A stretch of DNA of 64,000 bases from UMGS1975 sp959600905 (GCA_959600905.1 CAUGNO010000002.1:159859-223858), one strand, 5' to 3'. Positions 51,924-60,869 are shown, numbered from the stretch's first letter. Notes: a model not told the origin generated them from the sequence alone. A program made the numbers and translations.

Positions 51924-51952
51924 ATTATATCACCGGGTACACGGAGAAACAA
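51924..51952 (-). promoter_or_regulatory. Candidate dnaA promoter
   Basis: Minus strand TTGTTT (51947-51952), 17-bp spacer, consensus TATAAT (51924-51929). Confidence 0.7.
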
Positions 51953-51978
51953 GCAAAAGGGGTGAAAAAAATGTTTTT

Positions 51979-52815
51979 TTACCTGTGGAAGATTTTCAAT
52001 CCGATTTCATATGCTGTTTTTTTAGAAATGCCCATTTGTAGCGCGGCCTGTTCTGCTGCCTGTTTATGGCGCAGACCTTCCTCCTTATACTGTTGCATCA
52101 AATCCATGATGCGCTGCGTATCCGGCGCCTGGCTTTCTTGCTTTTGTGCAATAGGGATCATGAGCACAAATTCCCCTTTCGGAGGGTGGGCTTGATAATG
52201 CAGCAGCAAATGCTGCGCGGTATCCGTTACAAACTCCTCATAGACCTTTGTCAATTCCCTGCCGATACAAAGCAGGGGGTTCTCACAATATAAAGAGAGA
52301 TCCTCCAACGTTTTCAACAGCTTATGAGGGCTTTCATACAGCACTACGGTTTGTGTTCTCCGAAGAATGCGCGCCAAGATCTGTTTTCTTTCCTTTCCCT
52401 TTACCGGCAGAAACCCATAAAAGCTAAAGCCACCCTGGGTTAATCCCGTAGCGCTCAGCGCTGTGATAACGGCACTGGGGCCGGGAATGGGCACGATGGT
52501 ATATTTTTTTTTGCCAAGCGCTTGCACGAGCCTGGCGCCCGGGTCGGAAATACAGGGCGTCCCGGCGTCGGAAACGAGTGCAATATCCTTCCCCTCTTCC
52601 AAAAGACGGGCAATCTCTTCTATGCGTTTTTGCTCATTGTGCTCGTGCAGGCTTAATAAGGGCTTTTGAATTTCCAACGCACGAAGCAGCTGCAGGGTAT
52701 GCCGGGTATCCTCTGCGGCAATGAGGTCTACCTGCTGCAATATGCGTACCGCGCGATAGGTGATATCTTCCAGATTCCCGATGGGCGTTGCCACGATATA
52801 CAGTGTAGAGGGCAT
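51979..52815 (-). CDS. rsmI: 16S rRNA (cytidine-2'-O) methyltransferase RsmI
   Basis: 278 residues; start at 52815 (MPSTLYIVATPIGN) after AAGGAGG, with the upstream stop overlapping by one base (TAATG). TPIGNLEDITYRA, EDTRHT, SDAGTPCISDPG and the SAM-binding PGPSAVITAL region are conserved. It methylates C1402 of 16S rRNA using SAM. Last gene of the tmk-holB-type operon, directly upstream of dnaA. Confidence 0.96.
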   Translation of the reverse strand: MPSTLYIVATPIGNLEDITYRAVRILQQVDLIAAEDTRHTLQLLRALEIQKPLLSLHEHNEQKRIEEIARLLEEGKDIALVSDAGTPCISDPGARLVQALGKKKYTIVPIPGPSAVITALSATGLTQGGFSFYGFLPVKGKERKQILARILRRTQTVVLYESPHKLLKTLEDLSLYCENPLLCIGRELTKVYEEFVTDTAQHLLLHYQAHPPKGEFVLMIPIAQKQESQAPDTQRIMDLMQQYKEEGLRHKQAAEQAALQMGISKKTAYEIGLKIFHR

Positions 52816-53561
52816 TATAATAAACCTCCTTGATAAATCCTTTCCATGGTCAGAGAGGCTTGGCCCTTGGCATCCGTCAAAAACAACGGGCTTTCTACTT
52901 TTAGGCCGCTTTTTCCGCCTTTGATGCATTCTATTAGCACAAGATTGGCATTTTTTTCTGGATTTCCATGCACAAAACGCAGACGTTTTGGCTCCAAATG
53001 GCTATGGTGCAGAGTATCCAGCAGCTCCATCAGCCGGATGGTTTGGTGGATACAGAAAAAATGTCCCATGCTTGTCAGCGCCATTTGCGCAGATTGGCAG
53101 ATCTCTGAAAAATCCGCACAAATCTCAAACCGTGCCAAGGCATGCGGCGCATCTACACTGCATTCGCCATGCCCCAGCTTTCCATAGGGCGGATTGCATA
53201 CCACTGCGTCGTATACCCCCAGGGCGTGCAGCGTCTGCGGCTTGGTATAATCACCAGTTACAATATCGATAGAGGAGGCCAGATCGTTGTAGGCAACGCT
53301 GCGCTGCGCCATATCCGCCATGTTGGGCTGTATTTCGATGCCTGTAATGTGCTTTGGATGAAACAAAGCGGTCATCAGCAACGGCAGAATGCCGGTGCCT
53401 GTGCCAAGGTCCAAAACACGGTGCTGTTTTTTAGCCCTGGCAAAATGTGCCAGCAGCACGGCGTCCGTGCCAAAACGAAACGCATCCGGATGCTGTAAAA
53501 TAAACAGGCCATAGGGGTGAAGCTCATCCAGCCGTTCCCCAGGATGAATCAACGTCGTCAT
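52815..53561 (-). CDS. trmN6: tRNA1(Val) A37 N6-methyltransferase TrmN6-like
   Basis: 248 residues; the ATG at 53561 overlaps the cdd stop (ATGA). Rossmann-fold methyltransferase with DLGTGTGILPLL (SAM loop) and VCNPPYGK, the NPPY motif of N6-adenine or N5-glutamine methylation. The position directly before rsmI is the usual place of the YabB/TrmN6 family in Firmicutes. It methylates A37 of tRNA-Val in E. coli; the Firmicutes substrate is presumed similar. Confidence 0.92.
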   Translation of the reverse strand: MTTLIHPGERLDELHPYGLFILQHPDAFRFGTDAVLLAHFARAKKQHRVLDLGTGTGILPLLMTALFHPKHITGIEIQPNMADMAQRSVAYNDLASSIDIVTGDYTKPQTLHALGVYDAVVCNPPYGKLGHGECSVDAPHALARFEICADFSEICQSAQMALTSMGHFFCIHQTIRLMELLDTLHHSHLEPKRLRFVHGNPEKNANLVLIECIKGGKSGLKVESPLFLTDAKGQASLTMERIYQGGLL

Positions 53562-53962
53562 ACACAAAAATCCTCTTTGGAAAAACTATGGGGCAGCAGC
53601 TGATCAAGGGAATAGCTTTTGGCATCTGTTAGCTGCTTAGAAGCGCATACAATCGTAAGATGCGGGGCAAACTCGCTGAGCGCTTGCCTGCAAATGCCGC
53701 AGGGATACGTAATCCCTTCGCTGTCAGAAGTCAAGGCTAGCAGGGAAAATGAGCGTTTTCCTTCCGACACTGCCTTAAAAAGAGCGACGCGCTCTGCACA
53801 GATCGTTACGCCGTAAGAAGCATTTTCTATATTGCATCCGGTATATACAGTGCCGTCCTCACAAACCAGACAGGCGCCCACGCGAAAATGAGAATAAGGC
53901 GTATGGGCATTGTGCATAGCGGCCTGCGCTTGTTTTAAATACAAAAGCATTTGGGTTTCCAT
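53558..53962 (-). CDS. cdd: Cytidine deaminase
   Basis: 134 residues; start at 53962 (METQMLLYLK) after GGGGAGGAAG. Zinc and catalytic motifs CAER and PCGICRQ, substrate motif NIENASYG. This is the tetrameric type with three Cys zinc ligands. It deaminates cytidine and deoxycytidine in pyrimidine salvage. Coupled by overlap to trmN6. Confidence 0.95.
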   Translation of the reverse strand: METQMLLYLKQAQAAMHNAHTPYSHFRVGACLVCEDGTVYTGCNIENASYGVTICAERVALFKAVSEGKRSFSLLALTSDSEGITYPCGICRQALSEFAPHLTIVCASKQLTDAKSYSLDQLLPHSFSKEDFCV

Positions 53963-54014
53963 TGCGCTTCCTCCCCGTGTGTCTATCATATCCTATTTAT
54001 AAAACCTGCACAAA

Positions 54015-54044
54015 CAAAAAAAGAGCCCTCGCGGCTCTTTTTTT
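54015..54044 (-). terminator. Terminator after the ferredoxin gene
   Basis: AAGAGCC/GGCTCTT stem with a run of T on the minus strand; it separates ferredoxin from cdd. Confidence 0.85.
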
Positions 54045-54053
54045 ATATAGGAC

Positions 54054-54221
54054 TCAGCCTTCTTGAATCGCACCTACCGGGCAAGCGCCTGCACATGCAC
54101 CGCAGGACAGACATTCGTCAGGATTGATTTCATAAATCGGGCCTTCTTTGATCGCGCCCACGGGACATTCGCCAGCGCAGGTTCCACAAGCCACACAAGA
54201 ATCAGTGATCTTATATGCCAT
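54054..54221 (-). CDS. Two-[4Fe-4S] ferredoxin
   Basis: 55 residues; start at 54221 (MAYKITDSCV) after GAGGAGGTG. Two CxxCxxCxxxCP motifs (CVACGTCAGECP and CLSCGACAGACP) give a clostridial-type 2[4Fe-4S] low-potential ferredoxin, the soluble electron carrier of anaerobic fermentative metabolism. It lies between ricT and cdd with a terminator after it. Confidence 0.96.
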   Translation of the reverse strand: MAYKITDSCVACGTCAGECPVGAIKEGPIYEINPDECLSCGACAGACPVGAIQEG

Positions 54222-54238
54222 TTGGAAACACCTCCTCA

Positions 54239-55204
54239 TTAAAATCTTACCTTATTGTACCACGCTTTTTGTTCTTTGCAAGTAGGAACGTCAATGTTTG
54301 TCGTTTTGCGTCTGTTTTTTTGTTTCTTTTCCCCGTCCTGCGGTTTCTTTTCTTGTTTTTTTGGCTTACTCTCTTGCTTTTTGGGCGGACGGGTGCGCTC
54401 AAAGCTAATCTCTTTGAGCTTATATTCCCGTATTTCAAAGGTATCGTCCGGCTTTTGAATCTTTACCTTGACCAATAGAGAAATGGGGTTGCTTTCCATT
54501 GCAACGCCGATGCCGTCCGGCGTTTTTACATTGCTGCCGTTGCGGGGCAGCTTTTTGCGCATTTCTTCGTAATACGGCTGCTCATAATTTAAGCAACACA
54601 TCAGCCGACCGCATAGGCCGCTGATCTTGGTAGGATTCAAAGAAATGTTTTGCTCCTTGGCCATTTTGATGGATACGGGCGAAAACTCCGGCAAAAAGCG
54701 CTGGCAGCAAACCGGGCATCCGCATTTGCCAAGGCCGCCGAGCAACTTTGCCTCGTCTCTGACGCCGATCTGGCGCAGCTCAATCCGGGTGCGGAAATGA
54801 TGGGCCAGGTCTTTGACCAGCTCGCGAAAATCCACCCGACCGTCCGCGGTAAAGAAAAACGTGATATTGCTGCCGTCAAAACCATATTCTACGCTGACCG
54901 GTTTCATGACAAGTTCATGGTCTGCAATTTTCTTTTCAAACACAGCCAAGGCGGCGGCTTCCTGTTTTCTGTTTTTCTCCTGCTGGGCCCTATCCTTCTG
55001 TGTAACAAGGCGCAGCACGTTTTTCAGCGGAGGAACAATCTTATCCTCCTCCACCTCCATGGGCCCCTGAGCCACACGGGCGATTTCCGCCCCCCGGGCG
55101 GTTTCTACCACAACATCGTCGCCCACTTGGCAGGCAACGCGGTTGGGGGAAAAATAATAGACTTTATTGGATTTATAAAATTGAACCCCTACTACGGTTT
55201 TCAT
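54239..55204 (-). CDS. ricT: PSP1-domain protein RicT (YaaT)
   Basis: 321 residues; the ATG at 55204 overlaps the holB-like stop. PSP1 domain from about residue 55, with the Cys-rich signature GKCGCPVCCQRF and SGLCGRLMCCLNYE. In B. subtilis RicT with RicA and RicF forms a Fe-S complex needed for RNase Y-dependent mRNA processing and sporulation. The last 55 residues are a lysine- and glutamine-rich tail not found in the short B. subtilis protein. Position after holB is conserved. Confidence 0.94.
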   Translation of the reverse strand: MKTVVGVQFYKSNKVYYFSPNRVACQVGDDVVVETARGAEIARVAQGPMEVEEDKIVPPLKNVLRLVTQKDRAQQEKNRKQEAAALAVFEKKIADHELVMKPVSVEYGFDGSNITFFFTADGRVDFRELVKDLAHHFRTRIELRQIGVRDEAKLLGGLGKCGCPVCCQRFLPEFSPVSIKMAKEQNISLNPTKISGLCGRLMCCLNYEQPYYEEMRKKLPRNGSNVKTPDGIGVAMESNPISLLVKVKIQKPDDTFEIREYKLKEISFERTRPPKKQESKPKKQEKKPQDGEKKQKNRRKTTNIDVPTCKEQKAWYNKVRF

Positions 55205-55926
55205 TCCATTTCCTCTTTCCATTTTAACCATAGCCATTCAGCGGCCATTTTGGCCGAGACATTGGCGTAAACCATTTTATATGCCTGGGTAATCAGATCC
55301 GATAAAACAGCGATCTGCGTATCGGAGGCCTTTGCAAAGGGATGAGGACGCGCCGGCTGATGCAGCATCCGGGATACGATGTCCATCCACTGAGCCAGGC
55401 ATACCAGAGCGGCCTCCTTTTTATCCGGAAAACGCTGCTTTGCTTGTTCTAAGGACAATGCCTTGAAAAATTCCGCGATGGAAACATCCTCTTCCCTATC
55501 ATTATACTGGGTTTGCCCGGTTTCCCGCAACTGTACGCAGCGGGAGCGCACGGTTTCCAATAAAAAGCCGGGCTGTGCGCAAAATAAGCCGAAAATCGTG
55601 TTTTTCGGCGGTTCTTCCAGGGTTTTGAGCAGACAGTTTTGCGCTTCCTGAGTCATGGAATCTGCCTGTAAAAGGCAGACTACCCTGTTTTTTCCTTCAA
55701 AGGCGAGGTTGGAAAGCTGCTCTATCAGCGCACGCGCCTGCCGTATTTTAATGGTAGCGCCCTCCGGCTGTACGGTGATGACGTCGGGATGATTATGGGT
55801 GCGGATGCGAAGCAGCACATCCTCATCCTGAGAACGCATGGCGGTGATTGCAAACGTATCCGCAAGCTTTGCCTGCTCTTCCGGCGGGGCGCAAAGAATA
55901 AAGGCATGTCCTCCTGTTAAACGCAT
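55201..55926 (-). CDS. holB: DNA polymerase III delta' subunit-like (short, no P-loop)
   Basis: 241 residues; start at 55926 (MRLTGGHAFI). The middle shows the clamp-loader pattern IKIRQARALIEQL, LLQADSMTQEAQNCLLKTLEEPP and the SRC motif VRSRCVQL. The N-terminus HAFILCAPPEEQAKLADTF replaces the usual GPxGTGKT loop, and the zinc-binding cysteines are missing. It is also about 80 residues shorter than typical HolB. Position between tmk and ricT is that of holB. It should act structurally in clamp loading, not as an ATPase. Confidence 0.85.
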   Translation of the reverse strand: MRLTGGHAFILCAPPEEQAKLADTFAITAMRSQDEDVLLRIRTHNHPDVITVQPEGATIKIRQARALIEQLSNLAFEGKNRVVCLLQADSMTQEAQNCLLKTLEEPPKNTIFGLFCAQPGFLLETVRSRCVQLRETGQTQYNDREEDVSIAEFFKALSLEQAKQRFPDKKEAALVCLAQWMDIVSRMLHQPARPHPFAKASDTQIAVLSDLITQAYKMVYANVSAKMAAEWLWLKWKEEME

Positions 55927-56537
55927 GAGGCAAACCACCGTTCAAAGCCTTGGACGACGCGCTGATGCACTTGTTCTATGGTGCCGTCGGCGTTGATTAA
56001 ACAATATTGCGAAGGGTCCTTTTGATAAAGGGCTTCGTAGCCCGAGGCAACCTTATGACGAAAGGCGGCGCCGGCCTGCTCGATACGATCCTGTGCGCCG
56101 ACAGTACGCCGCATGGCCGTATCGGGATCGATGCGAAAATAAAAGGAAAGATCAGGCCTTAAACAGCCCGTGGCCAGATCGTTGATGCGGCGAATGGTTT
56201 CTTCGCCAAGGCCGCGTCCATATCCCTGATATGCAATGGAGCTGTCCACATAGCGGTCGCAGATGACCCAGGTGCCGCGCGCCAGCGCAGGACGGATCAC
56301 AGTGCGTACCAGTTCGCTACGGGAAGCGGCATACAAAAGCGCTTCGCATAGATCTCCCATCTCGTTTTCAGGGGAGAGGATCAGGTCCCGGATCTTTTCC
56401 GAAACCGGGCAGCCGCCCGGCTCACGCGTTAAAAGAAAAGGAATGCCCTTTGCTTGCAAATACTGGGCAAACAGCTGTATCTGCGTGCTTTTGCCCGCCT
56501 TATCCGGGCCTTCAAAGGAAAGAAAACGGCCTGTCAT
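55917..56537 (-). CDS. tmk: Thymidylate kinase
   Basis: 206 residues; start at 56537 (MTGRFLSFEG) overlapping the upstream HAD stop (ATGA). P-loop EGPDKAGKST, with LTREPGGCPVSEKIR, the DRY motif CDRYVDSSIAYQG and LID region. It phosphorylates dTMP to dTDP. Overlaps the holB-like gene, so the two are coupled. Confidence 0.95.
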   Translation of the reverse strand: MTGRFLSFEGPDKAGKSTQIQLFAQYLQAKGIPFLLTREPGGCPVSEKIRDLILSPENEMGDLCEALLYAASRSELVRTVIRPALARGTWVICDRYVDSSIAYQGYGRGLGEETIRRINDLATGCLRPDLSFYFRIDPDTAMRRTVGAQDRIEQAGAAFRHKVASGYEALYQKDPSQYCLINADGTIEQVHQRVVQGFERWFASCV

Positions 56538-57190
56538 TTCTGCCGCCCCCATAGGATCTGGCGAAGCTCTTCTACCGAATGGGCGATAAAATCAGCACCG
56601 GAGGAGAGCACCTCTTTTTCCTCGGCAAAGCCAAAGGTAACGCCGATGGTCATGGTATGGTTTTGCTTTCCACCCTCTATATCGAAAATACGGTCCCCGA
56701 TCATGACGCATTGCTCTGCCGGCGTTTTCATAAAGGAGATACAGTCGCGAACCAGGGCGGTTTTATCCACTTTGGTCTTGCTGTCGTAGGTGCAGGCAAT
56801 GTGGTCAAAGGTATCCATAAGGCCGTTTGCTTCAAACAGGGGAAACAGAGAACGGTTGCTGCGCGCCGTAGCTACCGTCATTTGGCAGCCGGCCTGTTTT
56901 AAATCGGCCAACAGAGTACGCATGCCGGGATATAGATCTGCGTCATGGACACCCTGGGTTAAAAACGCGCGGTTGTATCGGTCGATGGCTTCGTCGTATG
57001 CCGCACCGGTCAGGCCGAATTGATCGACGAATACCTTGGAGGATTTTTGCCCCACATAGGCAAAAATGCGCCGGTAATTGTCCTCTTTCAGCCCCATTTC
57101 CTCACAAGCAACGCGATATGCGCTGGCCATGGCGTTTCTGGTATCGATGACGGTACCGTCTATATCCCAAATGATGGATTTTGTCAGCAT
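56534..57190 (-). CDS. HAD-family hydrolase (phosphoglycolate phosphatase-like), first
   Basis: 218 residues; start at 57190 (MLTKSIIWDI), sharing a base with the stop of the next gene upstream. HAD motifs: DIDGTVIDT (motif I), VATARSN (II, Ser replaced by Ala-Arg-Ser order), K in SKTKVDKTALV (III) and MIGDRIFDIEG (IV). It removes phosphate from small molecules; substrate unknown. Paralogous to the adjacent HAD gene. Confidence 0.88.
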   Translation of the reverse strand: MLTKSIIWDIDGTVIDTRNAMASAYRVACEEMGLKEDNYRRIFAYVGQKSSKVFVDQFGLTGAAYDEAIDRYNRAFLTQGVHDADLYPGMRTLLADLKQAGCQMTVATARSNRSLFPLFEANGLMDTFDHIACTYDSKTKVDKTALVRDCISFMKTPAEQCVMIGDRIFDIEGGKQNHTMTIGVTFGFAEEKEVLSSGADFIAHSVEELRQILWGRQK

Positions 57191-57849
57191 CAGTGTTCCT
57201 GCCTCCTCAATATACGCGTTACCTGCTGCCCCTGCTTGGGGCTGCTGATGATAAGATCCGCTTTGTATCTGTGCAGTTCTGGAATAGAGCCAAAGCCATA
57301 GGCGCATCCCAGCATAAACAGGCCGTTTGCTTTGGCGGCCATACAGTCGAAATCCTTGTCGCCGATCATCACGGCCTGCCGGGGCTCTATGCCGGCCTTG
57401 GCCAATTCATACCGCAGCACCTTTGCCTTGGTATCTCGCCCAGCGCCTTCGTTGTTGCCCCATACGTCGTCAAAATAGGACAACAGCCCCATTTTTTCAA
57501 GCAGCGGCGCGCTGTTATACGGATGGCGGACAGAGCATACAATCAGCGTAGCGCCCTCATCCTTAAGCATTTGCAGCCAGGCGGGAATGCCGTCGAATGG
57601 GCGCTGCATTTCATCGGCCAGCACATCATAGCGCTGCCGCATTTGGTCGTTTAAAAGCGCCTCCTCGCGTCCGCGGACATGGTAAAGATCCCGAAAGGCA
57701 TGAAACTCCGATAGGCCAAGATGCGGTAAGATCTCGGCGTCCGTTTTTTTAGGCAGCCCGTTTTTCTCAGCTACATCCTTGATGCTTTGCATCAAACCCG
57801 GTGCGGAATTGATGAGGGTGCCGTCGAAATCAAACAAAAAGTAGCGCAT
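57190..57849 (-). CDS. HAD-family hydrolase (phosphoglycolate phosphatase-like), second
   Basis: 219 residues; ATG after GAAGGGGGATC. Motif I DFDGTLINS, motif II VCSVRHP, motif III K in DTKAKVLRYE, motif IV MIGDKDFDCMAA. Clear relative of the preceding HAD protein, so the pair probably arose by tandem duplication. A cytoplasmic house-cleaning phosphatase is the likeliest role. Confidence 0.88.
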   Translation of the reverse strand: MRYFLFDFDGTLINSAPGLMQSIKDVAEKNGLPKKTDAEILPHLGLSEFHAFRDLYHVRGREEALLNDQMRQRYDVLADEMQRPFDGIPAWLQMLKDEGATLIVCSVRHPYNSAPLLEKMGLLSYFDDVWGNNEGAGRDTKAKVLRYELAKAGIEPRQAVMIGDKDFDCMAAKANGLFMLGCAYGFGSIPELHRYKADLIISSPKQGQQVTRILRRQEH

Positions 57850-57874
57850 AGAGATCCCCCTTCAAAACTTTATT

Positions 57875-59254
57875 TCACGTGCATTCGCGAAAATCAACAA
57901 CATAGAGCGAAAGACTAGAATCCTCAGTTGGTGCGCTGCCGCTGATGGAGGCGCCTAACCGATGCATGCCCTCTAAATAAGCGGCCTGCTCAGAGGTAAT
58001 GCGTTCGCCGGGACAAAGCACAGCCGTGCCGGGCGGATAACAGCAAACGGCCCGGGCGCTGATGCAGCCAACAGACTGGGAAACCGATATTGTCCTTATT
58101 GTATCATACTCCACCGACGCTGGCGCAATGATTTCGCCGCTGCGCTTTGGAATGGAAGGCGGTATGGGCGCATTGGCGCTGCTGGCCGAAAAGGAGGACA
58201 GCGCATTTTTAAGTGCGGAAAAGCTCTGCGGCGTATCTTGGGGGGTGCAAATTAACACCAGATGGCGAGTGTCTGCCATTTCTACCCAAATCCCCATTTC
58301 ATCAAGCTGTTCGCAGAGCGCAAAGCCGGATGTTCCCAAGCCGGAAACATCCAGCACCAGGCGGGAAAAGTCCTTTTGCTGCGGATCGGCCTGAATACAG
58401 CGTACAGGCAAGGCAGAAATCGACGCTTGAAAAGCATTAAGAAGGGCATGCAGGCGTTGATAATCTGCAGCACCCTGTTCACACAGCTGGGCGCGGGCTT
58501 TGTCCATTTGTGCCAACAAGGGCCAGGAGGGGCTGGTAGATTGGAAGCGATGCACATTATTTTCCAGACGGAAAGCATCAAGCTTGCTTTTTTTTCCACG
58601 AAAAATCAGGCTGCCCTGGTTGGAAACGCACAGTGTCTTATGGGCGGAAACGACCCAGCCGTCTGCATCTACAGGCTGTATAGGCAGCAGCGGAGAAAAC
58701 CCAAAATGTGCGCCGTGTGCAGCGTCCACCAAAAGGGCAACGTTTTTTTCATGGCATAGCGCGGCAATGGCGGGTATATCCGCACAAAGGCCGTAGTAAT
58801 TGGGGCTGGTCATTACAAGCGCCTTGGCCTCGGGATGGGCGCACAGAGCCTCAGATGCTTTTTGATAGGACATCGGCTGGGGCAGGCCTTGCGCTGTTTG
58901 GTCGCAGGAAATGAGGCTTATACGGTAGTGTGCCAAAAGCGCGGCGTGAACGGCGCTGATATGGCAGTCGGAAGCAAGGAGGATTAGATCATCCGGCTTG
59001 GCGCAGGAAAGGATGAGCGCATAATTGCCCATCGTAGAGCCGCAGGTGCCAAACCAGGCTTGCGCGGCTCCATAGGCATCTGCCAAAAGGGACTGCGCCT
59101 GTAACAGAGCGCCTTCCGGATGCAATAGGTTGTCCATAGCCCCGGCCTCGGTGATATCGTTGTTGGCCAACATTCCTTTATGGCCGGGCATGCAGAAGCG
59201 TATCATTCCCTGCCGGGCTTGCTGGCGCAAGAGTGAATCGATGGGCGTTTGCAT
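57875..59254 (-). CDS. yaaO: PLP-dependent Orn/Lys/Arg decarboxylase-fold protein, YaaO-like
   Basis: 459 residues; ATG after AGGAGGGAAG. Fold type I PLP enzyme: CMPGHKG near residue 21, GTCGSTMGN, LLVDAAHGAHFG (PLP Asp) and VSAHKTL with the Schiff-base Lys. It is shorter than SpeA/CadA decarboxylases and matches YaaO, which lies beside tmk in B. subtilis as well. The substrate of YaaO proteins is not firmly known; arginine or lysine decarboxylation is annotated by homology only. It heads the tmk-rsmI gene block. Confidence 0.88.
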   Translation of the reverse strand: MQTPIDSLLRQQARQGMIRFCMPGHKGMLANNDITEAGAMDNLLHPEGALLQAQSLLADAYGAAQAWFGTCGSTMGNYALILSCAKPDDLILLASDCHISAVHAALLAHYRISLISCDQTAQGLPQPMSYQKASEALCAHPEAKALVMTSPNYYGLCADIPAIAALCHEKNVALLVDAAHGAHFGFSPLLPIQPVDADGWVVSAHKTLCVSNQGSLIFRGKKSKLDAFRLENNVHRFQSTSPSWPLLAQMDKARAQLCEQGAADYQRLHALLNAFQASISALPVRCIQADPQQKDFSRLVLDVSGLGTSGFALCEQLDEMGIWVEMADTRHLVLICTPQDTPQSFSALKNALSSFSASSANAPIPPSIPKRSGEIIAPASVEYDTIRTISVSQSVGCISARAVCCYPPGTAVLCPGERITSEQAAYLEGMHRLGASISGSAPTEDSSLSLYVVDFRECT

Positions 59255-59416
59255 GAAAATCTTCCCTCCTGTTTTTTTCTATACTACTGTTTTTCCAAGC
59301 GAAATGCCAGTTTCTTTTAAAAACGGCCGAATAGAGCATGCCCCTCATATTGCATGGGCTATGAAAGAAGAGGTAGAATGACAATATAAATACTCTTTAG
59401 GGGGCGGGGATTCATA

Positions 59417-60837
59417 ATGCACACAGTTGATTTGATTGCTTTTGCACCGCACATGTATACCATGGAGGGAGAGGGTGTGGGCTATAAAGCGGACCATGCC
59501 TTGGTCGTGGACGGTGGAAAAATCGTGGCCGTGATGAAAAAGGAAGAGGCGCTCCGCGCTTATCAGGCGGAAAAGGTACTGGCGCTGCCGCATCATGTGC
59601 TGCTGCCGGGGCTCATCGATGCGCATATGCATACCGGCACATCCTGCGCGGCTTGGCACAGGATACCGGGTATTGGATGATGTATGGGGTACAGCCCTTT
59701 TCCCTGCAGCAGACAATAGAGGATTATGAAGCAGGCAGCAAAGTGGCAATGATCGAGGCGATCAAAGCGGGCACCACCACGCTGGGCGATTATCAAAAGG
59801 ATATGCAGGGCCGCTGCGAATTTCTCGCCAAGCTGGGTGCACGCGGGGTCATTACGCAGACCATCAGGGACGCGGTAAAGCGCGTATACGAGCCCGGAGA
59901 GCTATATGAATTTTCCGAAGAATTGGGAGAGCAGAGCTTAGGTGAAAACCTGGCGCTGTATGATAAGTGGCACGGCTATGACGGCGGGCGCATCCGCGTG
60001 ATGTTTGGCCCGCAGGGGGCGGATTTTGTTAGCTGTGATTTGCTCAAACGCATTTATCAGCTGGCCAAGGAAAGAAATACGCGCATACACATGCATACCC
60101 AGCAAGGAGATCGGGAAACCGCGCAGATGGAAATGCGCTATGGCATGCGTCCTGTGGCCTGGCTGAAACAAGAGGGATTGCTGAACGAAACGCTGCTGGC
60201 CGTTCATTTGACGGACTGTACGGAGAAAGAGGCACGGATGGTGGCAAACAGCGGTGCTTCTATGATCGTCTGCCCAGGCTCCATCGGCATCATAGACGGC
60301 ATCGTACCACCGTCTTTGGCGTTTCAGCGTGCCGGCGGCGCTGTGGCGCTGGGGTCTGACCAGGCCTGCGGCAACAACTGCCACAACATCTTCAACGAGA
60401 TGAAGCTGGTGGCGTTGTTTAACAAGATCAAGGAAAAAGATCCGGAAGTGCTGCCGGCCTGGCGGGCATTGCGCATGGCCACCATCGAGGGTGCCAAGGC
60501 CCTGGGGATGCATCGGGAGATTGGCTCGCTGGAGCAAGGAAAGAGGGCGGACTTCATTGCCGTAGATACCATGCAGCCGTCCATGATGCCGATCTACACG
60601 CATCCCATGCGCAACATGGTGCCAAACTTGGTATACAGTGCGCGGGGCTGCGAAGTGGATGTTTCTGTGGTGGAAGGGCGCGTTATCATGGAGCACCAGA
60701 AACTATTGGCTGTGGATGAAACGCAGTATTTGGAGCAAATGCAGACGCGCGCCCAAGACCTTGGACGGCGAGCCACGGAGATGTTTGAAAAAATACATGG
60801 TACCAATGCTGTTTTCATGGAAGAAGGAAAGCTATGA
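59417..60837 (+). pseudogene. Amidohydrolase family gene broken by a frameshift
   Basis: The first part (59417 to about 59640) encodes the N-terminal beta-sandwich and the metal-binding LIDAHMHTG. The frame then ends at 59680, while the -1 frame continues from about 59641 with LRGLAQDTGYWMMYGVQP to 60837. Amidohydrolases usually read HTHTG..LRGLAQDT in one frame, so a single base was lost (or one added) near 59636-59645. The downstream part includes HMHTQQGD, HLTDC and SDQACGNNCHN, metal and substrate motifs of cytosine-deaminase/chlorohydrolase-type enzymes. No slippery heptamer is present. It is inactive, a sequencing error, or expressed as fragments. Confidence 0.8.
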
Positions 60838-60841
60838 GAGA

Positions 60842-60869
60842 AAAAGCCCGTCTTTTGGCGGGCTTTTTT
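60842..60869 (+). terminator. Terminator of the amidohydrolase gene
   Basis: AAAAGCCCG/CGGGCTTTT stem followed by T. Confidence 0.8.

Larger units (their letters stand above)
51708..51978. other. dnaA upstream region, likely oriC with DnaA boxes
   Basis: 271 bp between rsmI and dnaA. Consensus DnaA boxes: TTATCCACA at 51770-51778, TGTGGATAA at 51815-51823 and 51857-51865; one imperfect copy TGTGGATTT at 51795-51803. The region between boxes is AT-rich. It also contains the dnaA promoter (51924-51952) and a terminator-like hairpin (51873-51898). Confidence 0.8.

Noticed and set aside
59417..59680. Programmed -1 frameshifting in the amidohydrolase gene
   Set aside because: There is no X-XXY-YYZ slippery heptamer and no clear downstream pseudoknot near 59641; mutation or sequencing error is simpler.
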